From NCBI GenBank assembly GCA_049509515.1, contig JBEKZV010000015.1, positions 30,043 to 94,042 of the forward strand: a stretch of DNA of 64,000 bases. Direction: 5' to 3'. Made by a program: the position numbers and the translations under genes. This document shows, in pieces, positions 37,031 through 46,017 of this stretch; within the stretch, counting starts at the first letter, position 1, and each line of letters starts with the position of its first letter. The stretch is from JBEKCP01 sp049509515 (lineage in GTDB: Bacteria > Planctomycetota > Planctomycetia > Pirellulales > Thermoguttaceae). The notes under the pieces were generated by a model. The model saw nothing but the letters and a program-made list of their open reading frames with translations. It had not been told where the DNA came from and did not search any database.

Positions 37031-37282
37031 TCAGACGCGGCTCCGCCGGATCAGGGCCAGGAAGTCGTCGAGTGACTCATCCTCGGGCAACTGGCCGGCC
37101 AGGTCGTCCGGGTCAACACACGGCTCGACGCCCTGTGCGCGGGCCACCTCCTCGGCGCTCCGGTTGCTCCAGAAGTCGGCGTCAATGCGTTCGACCTCGA
37201 TCCACACGGGCGTCCCGTCGGGAAGGTTCACTCGCTCGTCCGGCACTGCCACGCCGTTCTTGATGTGTCCGCGATAGGTCAT
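37031..37282 (-). CDS. small antitoxin-like protein
   Basis: 83 residues, ATG preceded by GAGGAG at 8 bases. The start MTYRGHIKNGVAVPDERVNL and 'PDGTPVWIEVERI' is the pattern of AF2212/DUF104-type and related beta-strand antitoxin-like proteins (x-G-x-I-x-N-G-V-x-x-P-D-x-x-x-L-P-D/E-G). The C-terminal half, ending LPEDESLDDFLALIRRSRV, is acidic and helical, as expected for a toxin-binding tail. No PIN or other toxin gene follows within the sequence; the next gene is metY. It may be an orphan antitoxin left in the inserted block. Confidence 0.65.
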   Translation of the reverse strand: MTYRGHIKNGVAVPDERVNLPDGTPVWIEVERIDADFWSNRSAEEVARAQGVEPCVDPDDLAGQLPEDESLDDFLALIRRSRV

Positions 37283-37389
37283 GGAAATGCTCCTCGCACC
37301 ATCCCCGCACTATTGCACCACCTGAGACCCAATCGGCATACCCGCGATCAGCGTTCATCTGCGTTTATCCGCGGTTCTCCATTCGCCCC

Positions 37390-38691
37390 CTACCCCTGCG
37401 ACGCCCGCAGGGCCTGGTCGAAATCGGCCTGGATGTCCTCCAGGTCCTCGATGCCGGCGCTCACGCGGACGTAGTCGTCGGTTACGCCGGCGGCTGCCAG
37501 CTCCTCGGCCGTCTGCTGGCTGTGCGTCGTGCTGGCCGGATGGATGACCAGGGTCTTGGCGTCGCCGATGTTGGCCAGGTGGGAGGCCAGCCTGACGGAC
37601 TCGATGAACTTGCGGGCCGCTTCCCGGCCCCCCTTGATGCCGAACCCCAGGATCGCGCCGACCCCCTTGGGGAGATACCGGTGGGCCAGGTGGTAGCCCG
37701 GGTGCGACGGCAGGCCGGGATAGTTGACCCACGTCACCAGCGGGTGGGATTCGAGGAACCGGGCCAGGCCCAGGGCGTTTTCGCTGTGCCGGGGCATCCG
37801 TAGGTGCAGCGTCTCCAGCCCCTGCAGGAACAGGAAGCTGTTCATCGGGCTCAACGCCCCGCCCAGGTCCCGCAGCCAGTGCGTCCGGCAGGTGATAATG
37901 TAGCAGAGTTGGCCCACCGCCTCCTGGAAAACGATGCCGTGATAGGAAGGGTCGGGCCGGGTGAACTGCGGCCACTTCTCCGGCTCCCGCGTCCAATCGA
38001 ACTTGCCGCTGTCGACGATCACTCCCCCGATGCTCGTACCGTGGCCGCCGATGAACTTCGTGGCACTGTAGACCGTGATGTCCACGCCGTGCTCCAGCGG
38101 CCGCAGCAGGACGGGCGTCAGCACGGTGTTGTCGCACACCACCGGCAGGCCGCGCTGGTGGCAGGCATCGCTGATCGCCTGAAAGTCCAAGACGTCATTC
38201 TTGGGGTTGGCCAGCGATTCGATGTACACGGCGCGGGTGTTGGGGCGGATCGCCCGGACGATGCTGGCCACGTCGGTGGCGTCGACGAACGTCACGTCGA
38301 TGCCCAGCCGCTTGAAGGTCTGCCCCAGCAGGGTGATCGTGCCGCCGTAGAGCGCGGCGGCCGAGACCACGTGCGAGCCGGCGTGGGCCAGGTTGAACAG
38401 GGCCACCGCGATGGCCTGCTGTCCGCTGGAGAGTGCCAGGGCCCCGATGCCCCCTTCCAAGGCCGCCATCCGCTGCTCGAAGACGTCGGTGGTGGGATTC
38501 ATCAGCCGCGTGTAGATCCAACCCATTTCGCGGAGGGCGAACAGGTCGGCCGCATGCTCGGTGCTCTTGAAGACGTAACTGGTGGTCTGGTGAATCGGCT
38601 GCGCCCGGGAGCCGGTGGTCGGGTCGGGCTTCTGCCCGGCGTGAACCGCCAGCGTCCCCAGTCCCAGCGGATTGGAATTCTCCGAACTCAT
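37390..38691 (-). CDS. metY: O-acetylhomoserine aminocarboxypropyltransferase (sulfhydrylase)
   Basis: 433 residues, the usual length. MetY makes homocysteine from O-acetylhomoserine and sulfide with pyridoxal phosphate. Motifs: LAVHAGQKPDPTTGSRAQPI, 'QTTSYVFKSTEHAADLF', 'YTRLMNPTTDVFEQRMAALE', the phosphate-binding SSGQQAIAVA, and the Schiff-base Lys in VYSATKFIGGHGTSIGG, followed by VIHPASTTHSQ. In the methionine pathway it acts directly after MetX, which lies about 3.8 kb downstream on the same strand with AbiJ, methylase and antitoxin-like genes in between. A sigma-70-like promoter with a palindromic operator-like site lies about 75-110 bases upstream; no SAM riboswitch was recognised. 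Confidence 0.96.
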   Translation of the reverse strand: MSSENSNPLGLGTLAVHAGQKPDPTTGSRAQPIHQTTSYVFKSTEHAADLFALREMGWIYTRLMNPTTDVFEQRMAALEGGIGALALSSGQQAIAVALFNLAHAGSHVVSAAALYGGTITLLGQTFKRLGIDVTFVDATDVASIVRAIRPNTRAVYIESLANPKNDVLDFQAISDACHQRGLPVVCDNTVLTPVLLRPLEHGVDITVYSATKFIGGHGTSIGGVIVDSGKFDWTREPEKWPQFTRPDPSYHGIVFQEAVGQLCYIITCRTHWLRDLGGALSPMNSFLFLQGLETLHLRMPRHSENALGLARFLESHPLVTWVNYPGLPSHPGYHLAHRYLPKGVGAILGFGIKGGREAARKFIESVRLASHLANIGDAKTLVIHPASTTHSQQTAEELAAAGVTDDYVRVSAGIEDLEDIQADFDQALRASQG

Positions 38692-38763
38692 GGCGTGTGC
38701 CCTTTCGTGATAGTTGCGTCCCGTAAGGGGGGTGCGGCGGGAAAGTGACGGCCAGGGTTATTC

Positions 38764-38797
38764 ATTCTCATGTTTAGAATGATTCTCGTCAATGGGT
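38764..38797 (-). promoter_or_regulatory. metY promoter with Fur-box-like operator
   Basis: On the minus strand TTGACG is followed after 17 bases by GAGAAT. The spacer holds AGAAT-C-ATTCT (38776-38786), and GAGAAT recurs 6 bases later before GAATAA, giving two GAGAAT half-site repeats. GAGAATCATTCT resembles the core of Fur boxes (AATGATAATCATT class). The match to Fur is suggestive only. The remainder of the 368-base gap to 39059 holds GC-rich repeats. Confidence 0.4.
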
Positions 38798-38839
38798 GGC
38801 GGAAGGGATGTTAGCATAATACGCGGCAGGTGCGGTGGG

Positions 38840-39029
38840 AGGGAACTTCCCCGGTGTGCCGCCCATCGAAATTGCAATTCGTTTGGCGGGCGACCACGCT
38901 GCGCGTGGTGCCCTGCCCGCCGTGACGTCCGGTACAATACGAGGTCGGGTGGCAGTTCCCACGGCGGACCGGGCTGCGCCCGGTGCCCGGCCCGCCCGCT
39001 AAACGGCGAGGCAGCCCGCCGGCTAAACG
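38840..39029. repeat. GC-rich intergenic repeats before the macroglobulin gene
   Basis: Short imperfect inverted repeats, including GACCACGCTGCGCGTGGTGC and CCGGGCTGCGCCCGG, then GCCCGCCCGCTAAACGGC, whose core recurs at 51600-51616, and a second variant CCGCCGGCTAAACGG. These look like remnants of small palindromic elements; no gene is present. Confidence 0.6.
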
Positions 39030-39059
39030 GTGAACCGGACCAACCAATTGGTGGCCAAG

Positions 39060-42000
39060 ATGAAGAAGCTCCTCACGTTCGCCCTGCGGTCGATCCTGGT
39101 GGGTACTCTATTTCTGGGGAGCAGGGCGGCTTTGGCCGAGCGCCTGTCCGAGGAAGAAGATGTCCCGGCGGTGCGGAAGGGCCTGCATGATGCCGTCCAA
39201 AAAGGGAATTTCAACGACGCCTACGTTGGATTGCGGAAGCTCCTGTTGGATTCGGCGGTCGTCCCCTCCCGCGAGGACCTGACCGCGGTCGTCCAGTGCC
39301 TCCAGCGGCTCAACCGCATCGCTGAAATCGACGAGCTGTTGGAGTCGGCCCTCAAGGCGCACCAGGACCGGGCGGGCCGCTGGTGGTTCCTCTGGGACGT
39401 AGCCGGGCAGTACCGCGCGATCCCGCACGAGGGCTTTATCGTGGCGGGCAAGTTCACGCGCGGTCCGCACCGCGGCGGCACCGGGCGGCCGGTAAACGCT
39501 AATGCCCGGGACCGCGTCCGGGCGCTGCAATTGATGGTCCAGACGCTGCCGGCCGCGCTCAAAGATCGGGATCACCGCAAGGCGGGAGATTATATGTTCG
39601 CGCTGGCCGAGGTATGGCGCCTCAGCCGGGGATACGGCCCGAAGGCGTGGCGGTGGCTGGCGGCGAAGACCGACTTGGCCGTGCTGCCGGATTACGAGGA
39701 CGGCTGGGGTGACGACTACATGGGCCCGGCCCACGGGGCCCCGGTGGATGAGAACGGCCGGCCGGTCTTCTACAGCGCGCCTAAGACCTTCGAGGCCGCC
39801 GCCAACGACGGTCAGCGCTGGCGGTGGTGCCTGGAGCAGGCGATCGAGCTCGACCCGGCCCGCACGAGCGAAGTCCGCTACCTTTTCGCCGACTTTCTCC
39901 GGCAGGAGTTCGACGTGCAGACGCTGGCCGATTACGGCTGGCGGTTCGGCCGGGCGGAGAGCGACGACTCGCAGGACCAGCAGGCCGGCATCTTCGCCCT
40001 GAGCACGTTGGGCGAAGACGAGACAATCACCCGGCTGGCCACCGGCGTCCGGCGGTTCAAGCTGCCCGACGAGTTCAACTGCATCAAGGTTTATCAGAGG
40101 CTCGCCGCAGAGCGGGAGGACCCTTACGCGCCGGGCGCGCTGGGAGCCCTGGCCCGCATCTTCGAGAACCGCCGTCAATACCCCAAGGCGGCCGGCTACT
40201 GGCGGCGGCTGCTGGCGGAATATCCGCGCGATTTTCACAACGCCGGCCAGTGGCGCGATAGCCTGAATCAGATCGAGGGCAACTGGGGCCGCTTCGAGCC
40301 GGTGATGGGCCAGCCCGCCGGCCAAGGGGCCACCGTCGAGTACCGCTTCCGCAACGGCAGCTCGATTGCCCTGACGGCCCACGAGATCACCGTGCAAAAG
40401 CTCCTGGACGACGTGAAGGCCTACATCAAGACCCGCCCGCAGCGGATGGACTGGGAGAAGACCAACGTCGGCGACATCGGCTATCGCCTGGTTACGAGGA
40501 ACCAGTTGCAGTACCTCGGCAAGGAAGTGGCCTCGTGGCGGATGGAGGTGAAGCCCCGCCCGCGGCACTTCGACAAGCGGGTGACGATCGCCACGCCCTT
40601 GCAGAAGGCGGGGGCGTACCTCCTTAAGGCCACGATGGAAGGCGGCAACACCAGCTACATCGTCCTGTGGCTCCAGGACACGGCGATCGTCAAGAAGCCG
40701 ATGGAAGGCAAGACGTACTACTTCGTCGCCGATGCCCGCAGCGGCGCGCCCGTGCCCAAGGCCAACCTGGAGTTCTTCGGCTGGAAGCACGATTGGCGCG
40801 GGCCGGGCGACATCGAAGTGCTGCTGAAGGACTTCGCCGAGCTGGCGGATGCCGACGGGCAAGTGCTGACCGAGCCGGCGGCCCAGCCCGGGGATTACCA
40901 GTGGCTGATCACGGCCACGACGCCCGCGGGCCGGCTGGCCTACCTGGGTTTCACGGGGGCGTGGTACGGCCAGCGGTACGACCCGGAGTACAACGAGACG
41001 AAGGTCTACGCGATCAGCGACCGCCCCGTCTACCGGCCCGAGCACGTGGTGAAGTACAAGTTCTGGGTGGCTCACGCGCAGTACGACGCGCCCGAGGACC
41101 GTTCCGCGTTCGCCGGCCAGGCATTTACCGTCGAGATCCACAATCCCAAGGGGGAGAAGGTGCTGAGCGAGGCGAAGAAGGCCGACGCCTACGGCGGGCT
41201 GGAAGGCGAGTACAAGCTGCCGGCCGACGCCACGCTGGGCGTCTACGGGATGAACGTGCTCCAGGGCGTCAAGACCCTGGGCGGCGCGAGCTTCCGCGTC
41301 GAGGAATACAAGAAGCCGGAATTCGAGGTGACGGTCGACGCCCCCGCCGACCCCGTCATGCTCGGCGAGAAGATCGCGGCCAAGGTGACGGCCAAATACT
41401 ATTTCGGCTCGCCGGTGACCAAGGCCAAGGTGAAATACAAGGTCGAGCGGACCGGGGCGGATGAGCGGTGGTATCCCCCCGCCCCCTGGGACTGGCTCTT
41501 CGGCGAGGGCTACTGGTGGTACGCCTGCGACGAGGCCTGGTATCCCGGCTGGAGCCGCTGGGGCTGCTGGCGGCCGATGCCGATGTGGTGGCCGCAGCCG
41601 CAACTGCCGCCGGAGCTGGTGGCCGAGCGCGAGTTGGAAATCGGCCCGGACGGCACGGTCAAAGTCGAAATCGACACGGCCGTGGCCCAGGCCCTGCACG
41701 GCGACGAGGACCACCGCTATACGATCACGGCCGAGGTGGTCGACGCCTCGCGGCGGACGATCGTGGGCACGGGCAGCGTGCTCGTGGCCCGGCGGCCATT
41801 CAAGGTCTACACCTGGGTCGATCGCGGCTACTACCGCATCGGCGACACGATATCCGCGGGCATGGCCGCTCGGCGGCTGGACGGCAAACCGGTCGAGGGC
41901 AAGGGCGACCTCTCGCTCTTGCGGATCACGTACAAGAAAGGCGAGCCGGTCGAGACGCCCGTCCAGACCTGGAAGCTCGACACGGACCAGGAGGGCCAGG

Positions 42001-45000
42001 CCCGCCGGCAACTCACCGCCAGCCAGGCCGGGCAGTACCGCCTGTCGTACAAGCTGACCGACGCCAAGGGCCACGCCATCGAGGGCGGCTACCTGCTGAC
42101 GGTCATCGGCGAGGGCTTTGATAGCGCCCAGTTCCGTTTCAACCACTTGGAACTGGTGCCGGACAAGGCCGAGTACGCCCCGGGCGAGAAGGTCAAGCTG
42201 CAGATCAACACGGACCGGGCGGGCGGCACGGTGCTCTTGTTCGCCCGGCCCACCAACGGCGTTTACCAGAAGCCGCGGGTCCTCCGCCTGGACGGCAAGA
42301 GCACGGTCGAGGAGATCGAGGTCGTCAAGCGGGACATGCCCAACATGTTCGTCGAGGCGGTCACCGTGACCGAGGGCCGCGTCCACACCGAGACCCGCCA
42401 GATCGCGGTGCCCCCGGAAAAGCGGGTTTTGGGGGTCGAGGTCCTCCCCTCGGCCGCCGAGTACAAGCCGGGCCAGAAGGCCAAGGTGAAGGTCAAGCTG
42501 ACTGACTACTTCGGCAAGCCGTTCGTCGGCTCGACCGCGGTGGCCGTCTACGACAAGTCGGTCGAATACATCTCGGGCGGCTCGAACGTGCCGGAGATCA
42601 AGGAGTTCTTCTGGAAGTGGCAGCGGCACCACTTCCCGCAAACGGAATCGAACCTCGGCCGGTTCTTCCAAAACCTCATTCCGCCCAATACGCCCGGCAT
42701 GAGCGACCTGGGCATCTTCGGCCACAGCGCGGCGGACCAAGAGGATCCGGGCGCCAACGGCGGGCCGGGGGGCGGCGGCGGGCGGTCAGGCGGACTCGGC
42801 GGGGCAAGACACGGCGGGTACGGGTTCCTGCAGGACGGAGCCCCGGGCAACTCTCTGCCGGAAGCGAAACCGGAAGCGAAAGGCGAGGCCGCGGCCCCGG
42901 CCGACGCACCGGCCGCCGCGGCGGCCCCTGGGCGGCAGGCCATGGCCGCCCTTCCGTACCTTGCCGCAGGGCAAACCGGCAAGGGTCCCGGCCCGGCCGC
43001 ACCCCTGGTTCAACCGACCCTCCGCACGAAGTTCGCCGACACGGCCCTCTGGCTGGCCGCCCTGGCAACAGACAACGACGGCACGGCCGAAGTGGCCCTC
43101 GACATGCCCGAAAACCTCACCATTTGGCGAATCAAGGTCTGGGCCATGGGTCACGGCACCCAGGTCGGCCAGGGCCAGACCGACGTGGTGACCCGCAAGG
43201 ACCTCATCGTGCGGCTGGAGGCCCCGCGGTTCTTCGTTCAGAACGACGAAGTCGTCCTCTCGGCCGTAGTGCACAACTACCTCAAGACCAAGAAGGAAGT
43301 CGCCGTCGCCTTGGAGCTGGCCGATAACGGCGTCTTCGCCGGCACGGTCGCCGCGGCCGGAAAGAACTGGGAGATGGACAAGGCGAAGATCGCCGAGCCG
43401 GGGAAGCCCGCCGGGGGAGCGTTCCTCACCAACAGCCAGACCGTCGCCATTGCCCCCCAGGGCGAGGCCCGCGTCGATTGGCGGGTGAAGGTGCTCGACG
43501 AGGGTGAAGCGGTGGTCCGCATGAAGGCCCTGACCGACGAAGAGTCGGACGCCCTGGAGATGCGTTTCCCCTGTTACGTCCACGGCATGTTGAAGATGGA
43601 GGTCCGCTCCGGCGTGATCCGCGCCGCCTCCCCTCTCCCTCCGGGAGAGGGGCCGGGGGTGAGGGCTGGGGCGAAACCAGGGCTGGAGGCCAAGGCGGAC
43701 GCGACAAAAGTCTCCCCTCTCCCTCCGGGAGAGGCACCCGCAGGCGGGTCCCCGGGGGTGAGGGCGGCGAGTGAGGGCCGCATGACCTTTACCGTCCCCG
43801 ACCAGCGGCGGCCGAAGCAAACGCGCGTCGAGGTCCGCTACTCGCCCACCCTGGCCGGGGCGATGGTCGACGCCCTGCCGTACCTTGTCGATTATCCCTA
43901 CGGCTGCACCGAGCAGACCCTGAACCGCTTCCTGCCCACCGTCATCACGCAAAAGATCCTCCTGGACATGAAGCTCAACCTCGCCGACATCCGCCAGAAG
44001 CAAACGAACCTCAACGCCCAGGAGATCGGCGACGACAAGGGGCGGGCCAAGCAGTGGAAGCGCTACGACCGCAACCCGGTGTTCGACGAGGACGAAGTCC
44101 GGCGGATGGTCAAGGACGGGGTGCAACGGCTGACCGAGATGCAACTTGGCGACGGCGGCTGGGGCTGGTTCTCCGGCTGGGGCGAGCAGTCCACGCCCCA
44201 CACCACCGCCTTGGTGGTCCACGGCCTGCAATTGGCCCGGCAGAACGACGTGGCGGTGGTGCCGGGCATGATCGAGCGGGGCGTGCAGTGGCTCGCCCGC
44301 TACCAGGACGAGCAGGTCCAGTGGCTCAAGAACGCCGCCATCAAGGACAAACCGCCGGGACTCCGCTGGAAGGAACACGCCGATGAGCTGGACGCCTTCG
44401 TCTACATGGTCCTGGTGGACGCGGGCGTCAAACATGCGGACATGCGGGAGTTCCTCGATCGCGACCGCACCAAGCTCGCCGTCTACGCCCTGGCCATGTA
44501 CGGCCTGGCGCTCGACAAAGAGGGGCAGAAGGAGAAGCTGGCCGTGGTCCTGCAAAACATCGGCCAGTACGTCCAGCAGGACGACGAGAACCAGACGGCC
44601 TGGCTCAACCTGCCCGACGGCTGCTGGTGGTACTGGTACGGCAGCGAGTACGAGGCCCACGCCTACTACTTGAAGCTCCTCTCGCGGACCGACCCCAAGG
44701 GGGAGCTGGCCTCGCGGCTGGTCAAGTACCTGCTGAACAATCGCAAGCACGCCAGCTACTGGAACTCGACCCGCGACACGGCCGTGTGCGTCGAGGCCAT
44801 GGCCGAGTACCTCCGCCGGAGCGGCGAGGCCCGCCCGGAGATGACCATCGAGGTCTTCTGGGACGGCAAGCTCCAGCGGGCCGTGGAGATCACGCCTCAG
44901 ACGCTCTTCACTTTCCAGAACAAGTTCGTCCTGGAGGGGGAGGCGGTGACGGCCGGCCCGCACGAAGTCAAGCTGGTCAAGAAGGGCGCCGGCCCGCTCT

Positions 45001-45530
45001 ATTACAACGGCTACCTGACCAACTTCACCCTGGAGGACCCGATCGCCAAGGCCGGGCTGGAGATCAAGGTCGAGCGCCGCTACTACAAGCTCGTCAAGGC
45101 CGACAAGACCCGGCAGGCGGCCGGCTCCCGCGGCCAGGTCGTCGAGGAAAAAGTCGAGAAGTACCGCCGCGAGCCGCTGGAGAATCTCGCCATGCTCACG
45201 AGCGGCGACCTGGTGGAGATCGAGCTGGAGATCGACAGTAAAAACGACTACGAGTACCTGGTCTTCGAGGACATGAAGCCTTGCGGCTTCGAGCCGGTCG
45301 AGCAGCGCTCGGGCTACACGCCGAACGACCTGGGGGCGTACGTCGAGTACCGCGACAACCGCGTGGTGTTCTTCGCCCGCACCCTGGCCCGCGGCCGGCA
45401 CAGCGTGGCCTATCGCATGCGGGCCGAGACCCCCGGCCGCATGAGCGCCCTGCCGACCCGCGCCTGGGCCATGTACGCCCCCGAGTTGCGGGCCAACTCC
45501 GACGAGATCAAACTGCGGGTCAAGGACTGA
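39060..45530 (+). CDS. bacterial alpha-2-macroglobulin-like protein
   Basis: 2156 residues from the ATG at 39060, which begins a signal peptide (LTFALRSILVGTLFLGSRAA, cleaved near ALA-ER). Bacterial macroglobulins trap proteases in the periplasm or at the surface. After a helical N-terminal part come the macroglobulin domains (MG2-like 'PVYRPEHVVKYKFWVAHAQY', 'FRVEEYKKPEFEVTV'), the bait region near residue 1225-1310 with GGPGGGGGRSGGLGG, then 'TLRTKFADTALWLAALATDN' of the alpha-2-macroglobulin domain. The thioester motif GCTEQTL has Cys at about residue 1616, so covalent capture is expected. A Trp/Pro-rich stretch (WYPPAPWDWLFGEGYWWYA) is unusual. Palindromic repeats are inserted in frame at residues about 1524-1568, between the bait-side and thioester domains. 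DUF6504 follows by 2 bases. Confidence 0.93.
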   Translation: MKKLLTFALRSILVGTLFLGSRAALAERLSEEEDVPAVRKGLHDAVQKGNFNDAYVGLRKLLLDSAVVPSREDLTAVVQCLQRLNRIAEIDELLESALKAHQDRAGRWWFLWDVAGQYRAIPHEGFIVAGKFTRGPHRGGTGRPVNANARDRVRALQLMVQTLPAALKDRDHRKAGDYMFALAEVWRLSRGYGPKAWRWLAAKTDLAVLPDYEDGWGDDYMGPAHGAPVDENGRPVFYSAPKTFEAAANDGQRWRWCLEQAIELDPARTSEVRYLFADFLRQEFDVQTLADYGWRFGRAESDDSQDQQAGIFALSTLGEDETITRLATGVRRFKLPDEFNCIKVYQRLAAEREDPYAPGALGALARIFENRRQYPKAAGYWRRLLAEYPRDFHNAGQWRDSLNQIEGNWGRFEPVMGQPAGQGATVEYRFRNGSSIALTAHEITVQKLLDDVKAYIKTRPQRMDWEKTNVGDIGYRLVTRNQLQYLGKEVASWRMEVKPRPRHFDKRVTIATPLQKAGAYLLKATMEGGNTSYIVLWLQDTAIVKKPMEGKTYYFVADARSGAPVPKANLEFFGWKHDWRGPGDIEVLLKDFAELADADGQVLTEPAAQPGDYQWLITATTPAGRLAYLGFTGAWYGQRYDPEYNETKVYAISDRPVYRPEHVVKYKFWVAHAQYDAPEDRSAFAGQAFTVEIHNPKGEKVLSEAKKADAYGGLEGEYKLPADATLGVYGMNVLQGVKTLGGASFRVEEYKKPEFEVTVDAPADPVMLGEKIAAKVTAKYYFGSPVTKAKVKYKVERTGADERWYPPAPWDWLFGEGYWWYACDEAWYPGWSRWGCWRPMPMWWPQPQLPPELVAERELEIGPDGTVKVEIDTAVAQALHGDEDHRYTITAEVVDASRRTIVGTGSVLVARRPFKVYTWVDRGYYRIGDTISAGMAARRLDGKPVEGKGDLSLLRITYKKGEPVETPVQTWKLDTDQEGQARRQLTASQAGQYRLSYKLTDAKGHAIEGGYLLTVIGEGFDSAQFRFNHLELVPDKAEYAPGEKVKLQINTDRAGGTVLLFARPTNGVYQKPRVLRLDGKSTVEEIEVVKRDMPNMFVEAVTVTEGRVHTETRQIAVPPEKRVLGVEVLPSAAEYKPGQKAKVKVKLTDYFGKPFVGSTAVAVYDKSVEYISGGSNVPEIKEFFWKWQRHHFPQTESNLGRFFQNLIPPNTPGMSDLGIFGHSAADQEDPGANGGPGGGGGRSGGLGGARHGGYGFLQDGAPGNSLPEAKPEAKGEAAAPADAPAAAAAPGRQAMAALPYLAAGQTGKGPGPAAPLVQPTLRTKFADTALWLAALATDNDGTAEVALDMPENLTIWRIKVWAMGHGTQVGQGQTDVVTRKDLIVRLEAPRFFVQNDEVVLSAVVHNYLKTKKEVAVALELADNGVFAGTVAAAGKNWEMDKAKIAEPGKPAGGAFLTNSQTVAIAPQGEARVDWRVKVLDEGEAVVRMKALTDEESDALEMRFPCYVHGMLKMEVRSGVIRAASPLPPGEGPGVRAGAKPGLEAKADATKVSPLPPGEAPAGGSPGVRAASEGRMTFTVPDQRRPKQTRVEVRYSPTLAGAMVDALPYLVDYPYGCTEQTLNRFLPTVITQKILLDMKLNLADIRQKQTNLNAQEIGDDKGRAKQWKRYDRNPVFDEDEVRRMVKDGVQRLTEMQLGDGGWGWFSGWGEQSTPHTTALVVHGLQLARQNDVAVVPGMIERGVQWLARYQDEQVQWLKNAAIKDKPPGLRWKEHADELDAFVYMVLVDAGVKHADMREFLDRDRTKLAVYALAMYGLALDKEGQKEKLAVVLQNIGQYVQQDDENQTAWLNLPDGCWWYWYGSEYEAHAYYLKLLSRTDPKGELASRLVKYLLNNRKHASYWNSTRDTAVCVEAMAEYLRRSGEARPEMTIEVFWDGKLQRAVEITPQTLFTFQNKFVLEGEAVTAGPHEVKLVKKGAGPLYYNGYLTNFTLEDPIAKAGLEIKVERRYYKLVKADKTRQAAGSRGQVVEEKVEKYRREPLENLAMLTSGDLVEIELEIDSKNDYEYLVFEDMKPCGFEPVEQRSGYTPNDLGAYVEYRDNRVVFFARTLARGRHSVAYRMRAETPGRMSALPTRAWAMYAPELRANSDEIKLRVKD
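43629..43762. repeat. two palindromic repeats inserted in frame in the macroglobulin gene
   Basis: Two copies of the CCCCTCTCCCTCCGGGAGAGG family (43629-43665 and 43711-43762) translate as SPLPPGEGPGVRA and SPLPPGEAPAGGSPGVRA. The second copy is itself interrupted after GAGAGG by CACCCGCAGGCGGGT, a smaller hairpin. The frame is kept across both. Confidence 0.9.
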
Positions 45531-45532
45531 GC

Positions 45533-45850
45533 ATGGCCGAGCAATTCATCGGCGCGGCGATTCAGCCGGTCGCCGGGACACTCGACGCGGGCCGCATGAG
45601 CGCGGGCGAGCCCGGGCTGCCCCGGCAATTCCGCTGGCGGCGGCAAACCATCCAGATCGCCCAGGTGCTGAGAACCTGGCGGGAAACCGGCCCGTGCCGC
45701 CACGGCAGCGGCGAGGCTTACGTCCGCAAGCACTGGTTCGACGTGCGGACCGACTCGGGCGAGACGATGAAAATCTACTTCGAGCGGCAGCCCCGATCGC
45801 GGAACAGCAAGGCCCGCTGGTGGCTGTTCACCGTCGAAACCCCTGCGTGA
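45533..45850 (+). CDS. DUF6504-like protein, copy 1
   Basis: 105 residues, ATG 2 bases after the macroglobulin stop. The sequence fits the small DUF6504 pattern: LPRQFRWRRQTIQIAQVLRT, 'WRETGPCRHGSGEAYVRKHW', 'FDVRTDSGETMKIYFERQPR' and 'ARWWLFTVETPA'. The family is a beta-rich single domain of unknown function, often a stand-alone cytoplasmic protein. The tight spacing suggests cotranscription with the macroglobulin gene. A near-identical second copy with the same flanks is at 47548-47865; the two differ at about 15 positions, with both frames intact. Confidence 0.75.
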   Translation: MAEQFIGAAIQPVAGTLDAGRMSAGEPGLPRQFRWRRQTIQIAQVLRTWRETGPCRHGSGEAYVRKHWFDVRTDSGETMKIYFERQPRSRNSKARWWLFTVETPA

Positions 45851-46017
45851 GCCCCCGATGGGTCGGGCGGTCGAAACGGGGGGCGAAACGGACCGGGTGG
45901 TTCTTCCCGGAATTAGGTAACGTGCCCCGGACCCCACCGGACCCCGGGGGCGGGGAACCGCCCGGGGCCACCGGGTCCGGGTCCGCGGACCCGGACCCCC
46001 TGACCCCCTGGCCCCCC

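Noticed and set aside
38692..38820. SAM riboswitch before metY
   Set aside because: No recognisable SAM-I or SAM-II core in the leader; a promoter with a palindromic site explains the region better.
42786..45401. Open frame of 871 codons opposite the macroglobulin gene
   Set aside because: Antisense shadow; biased composition and no recognisable motif.
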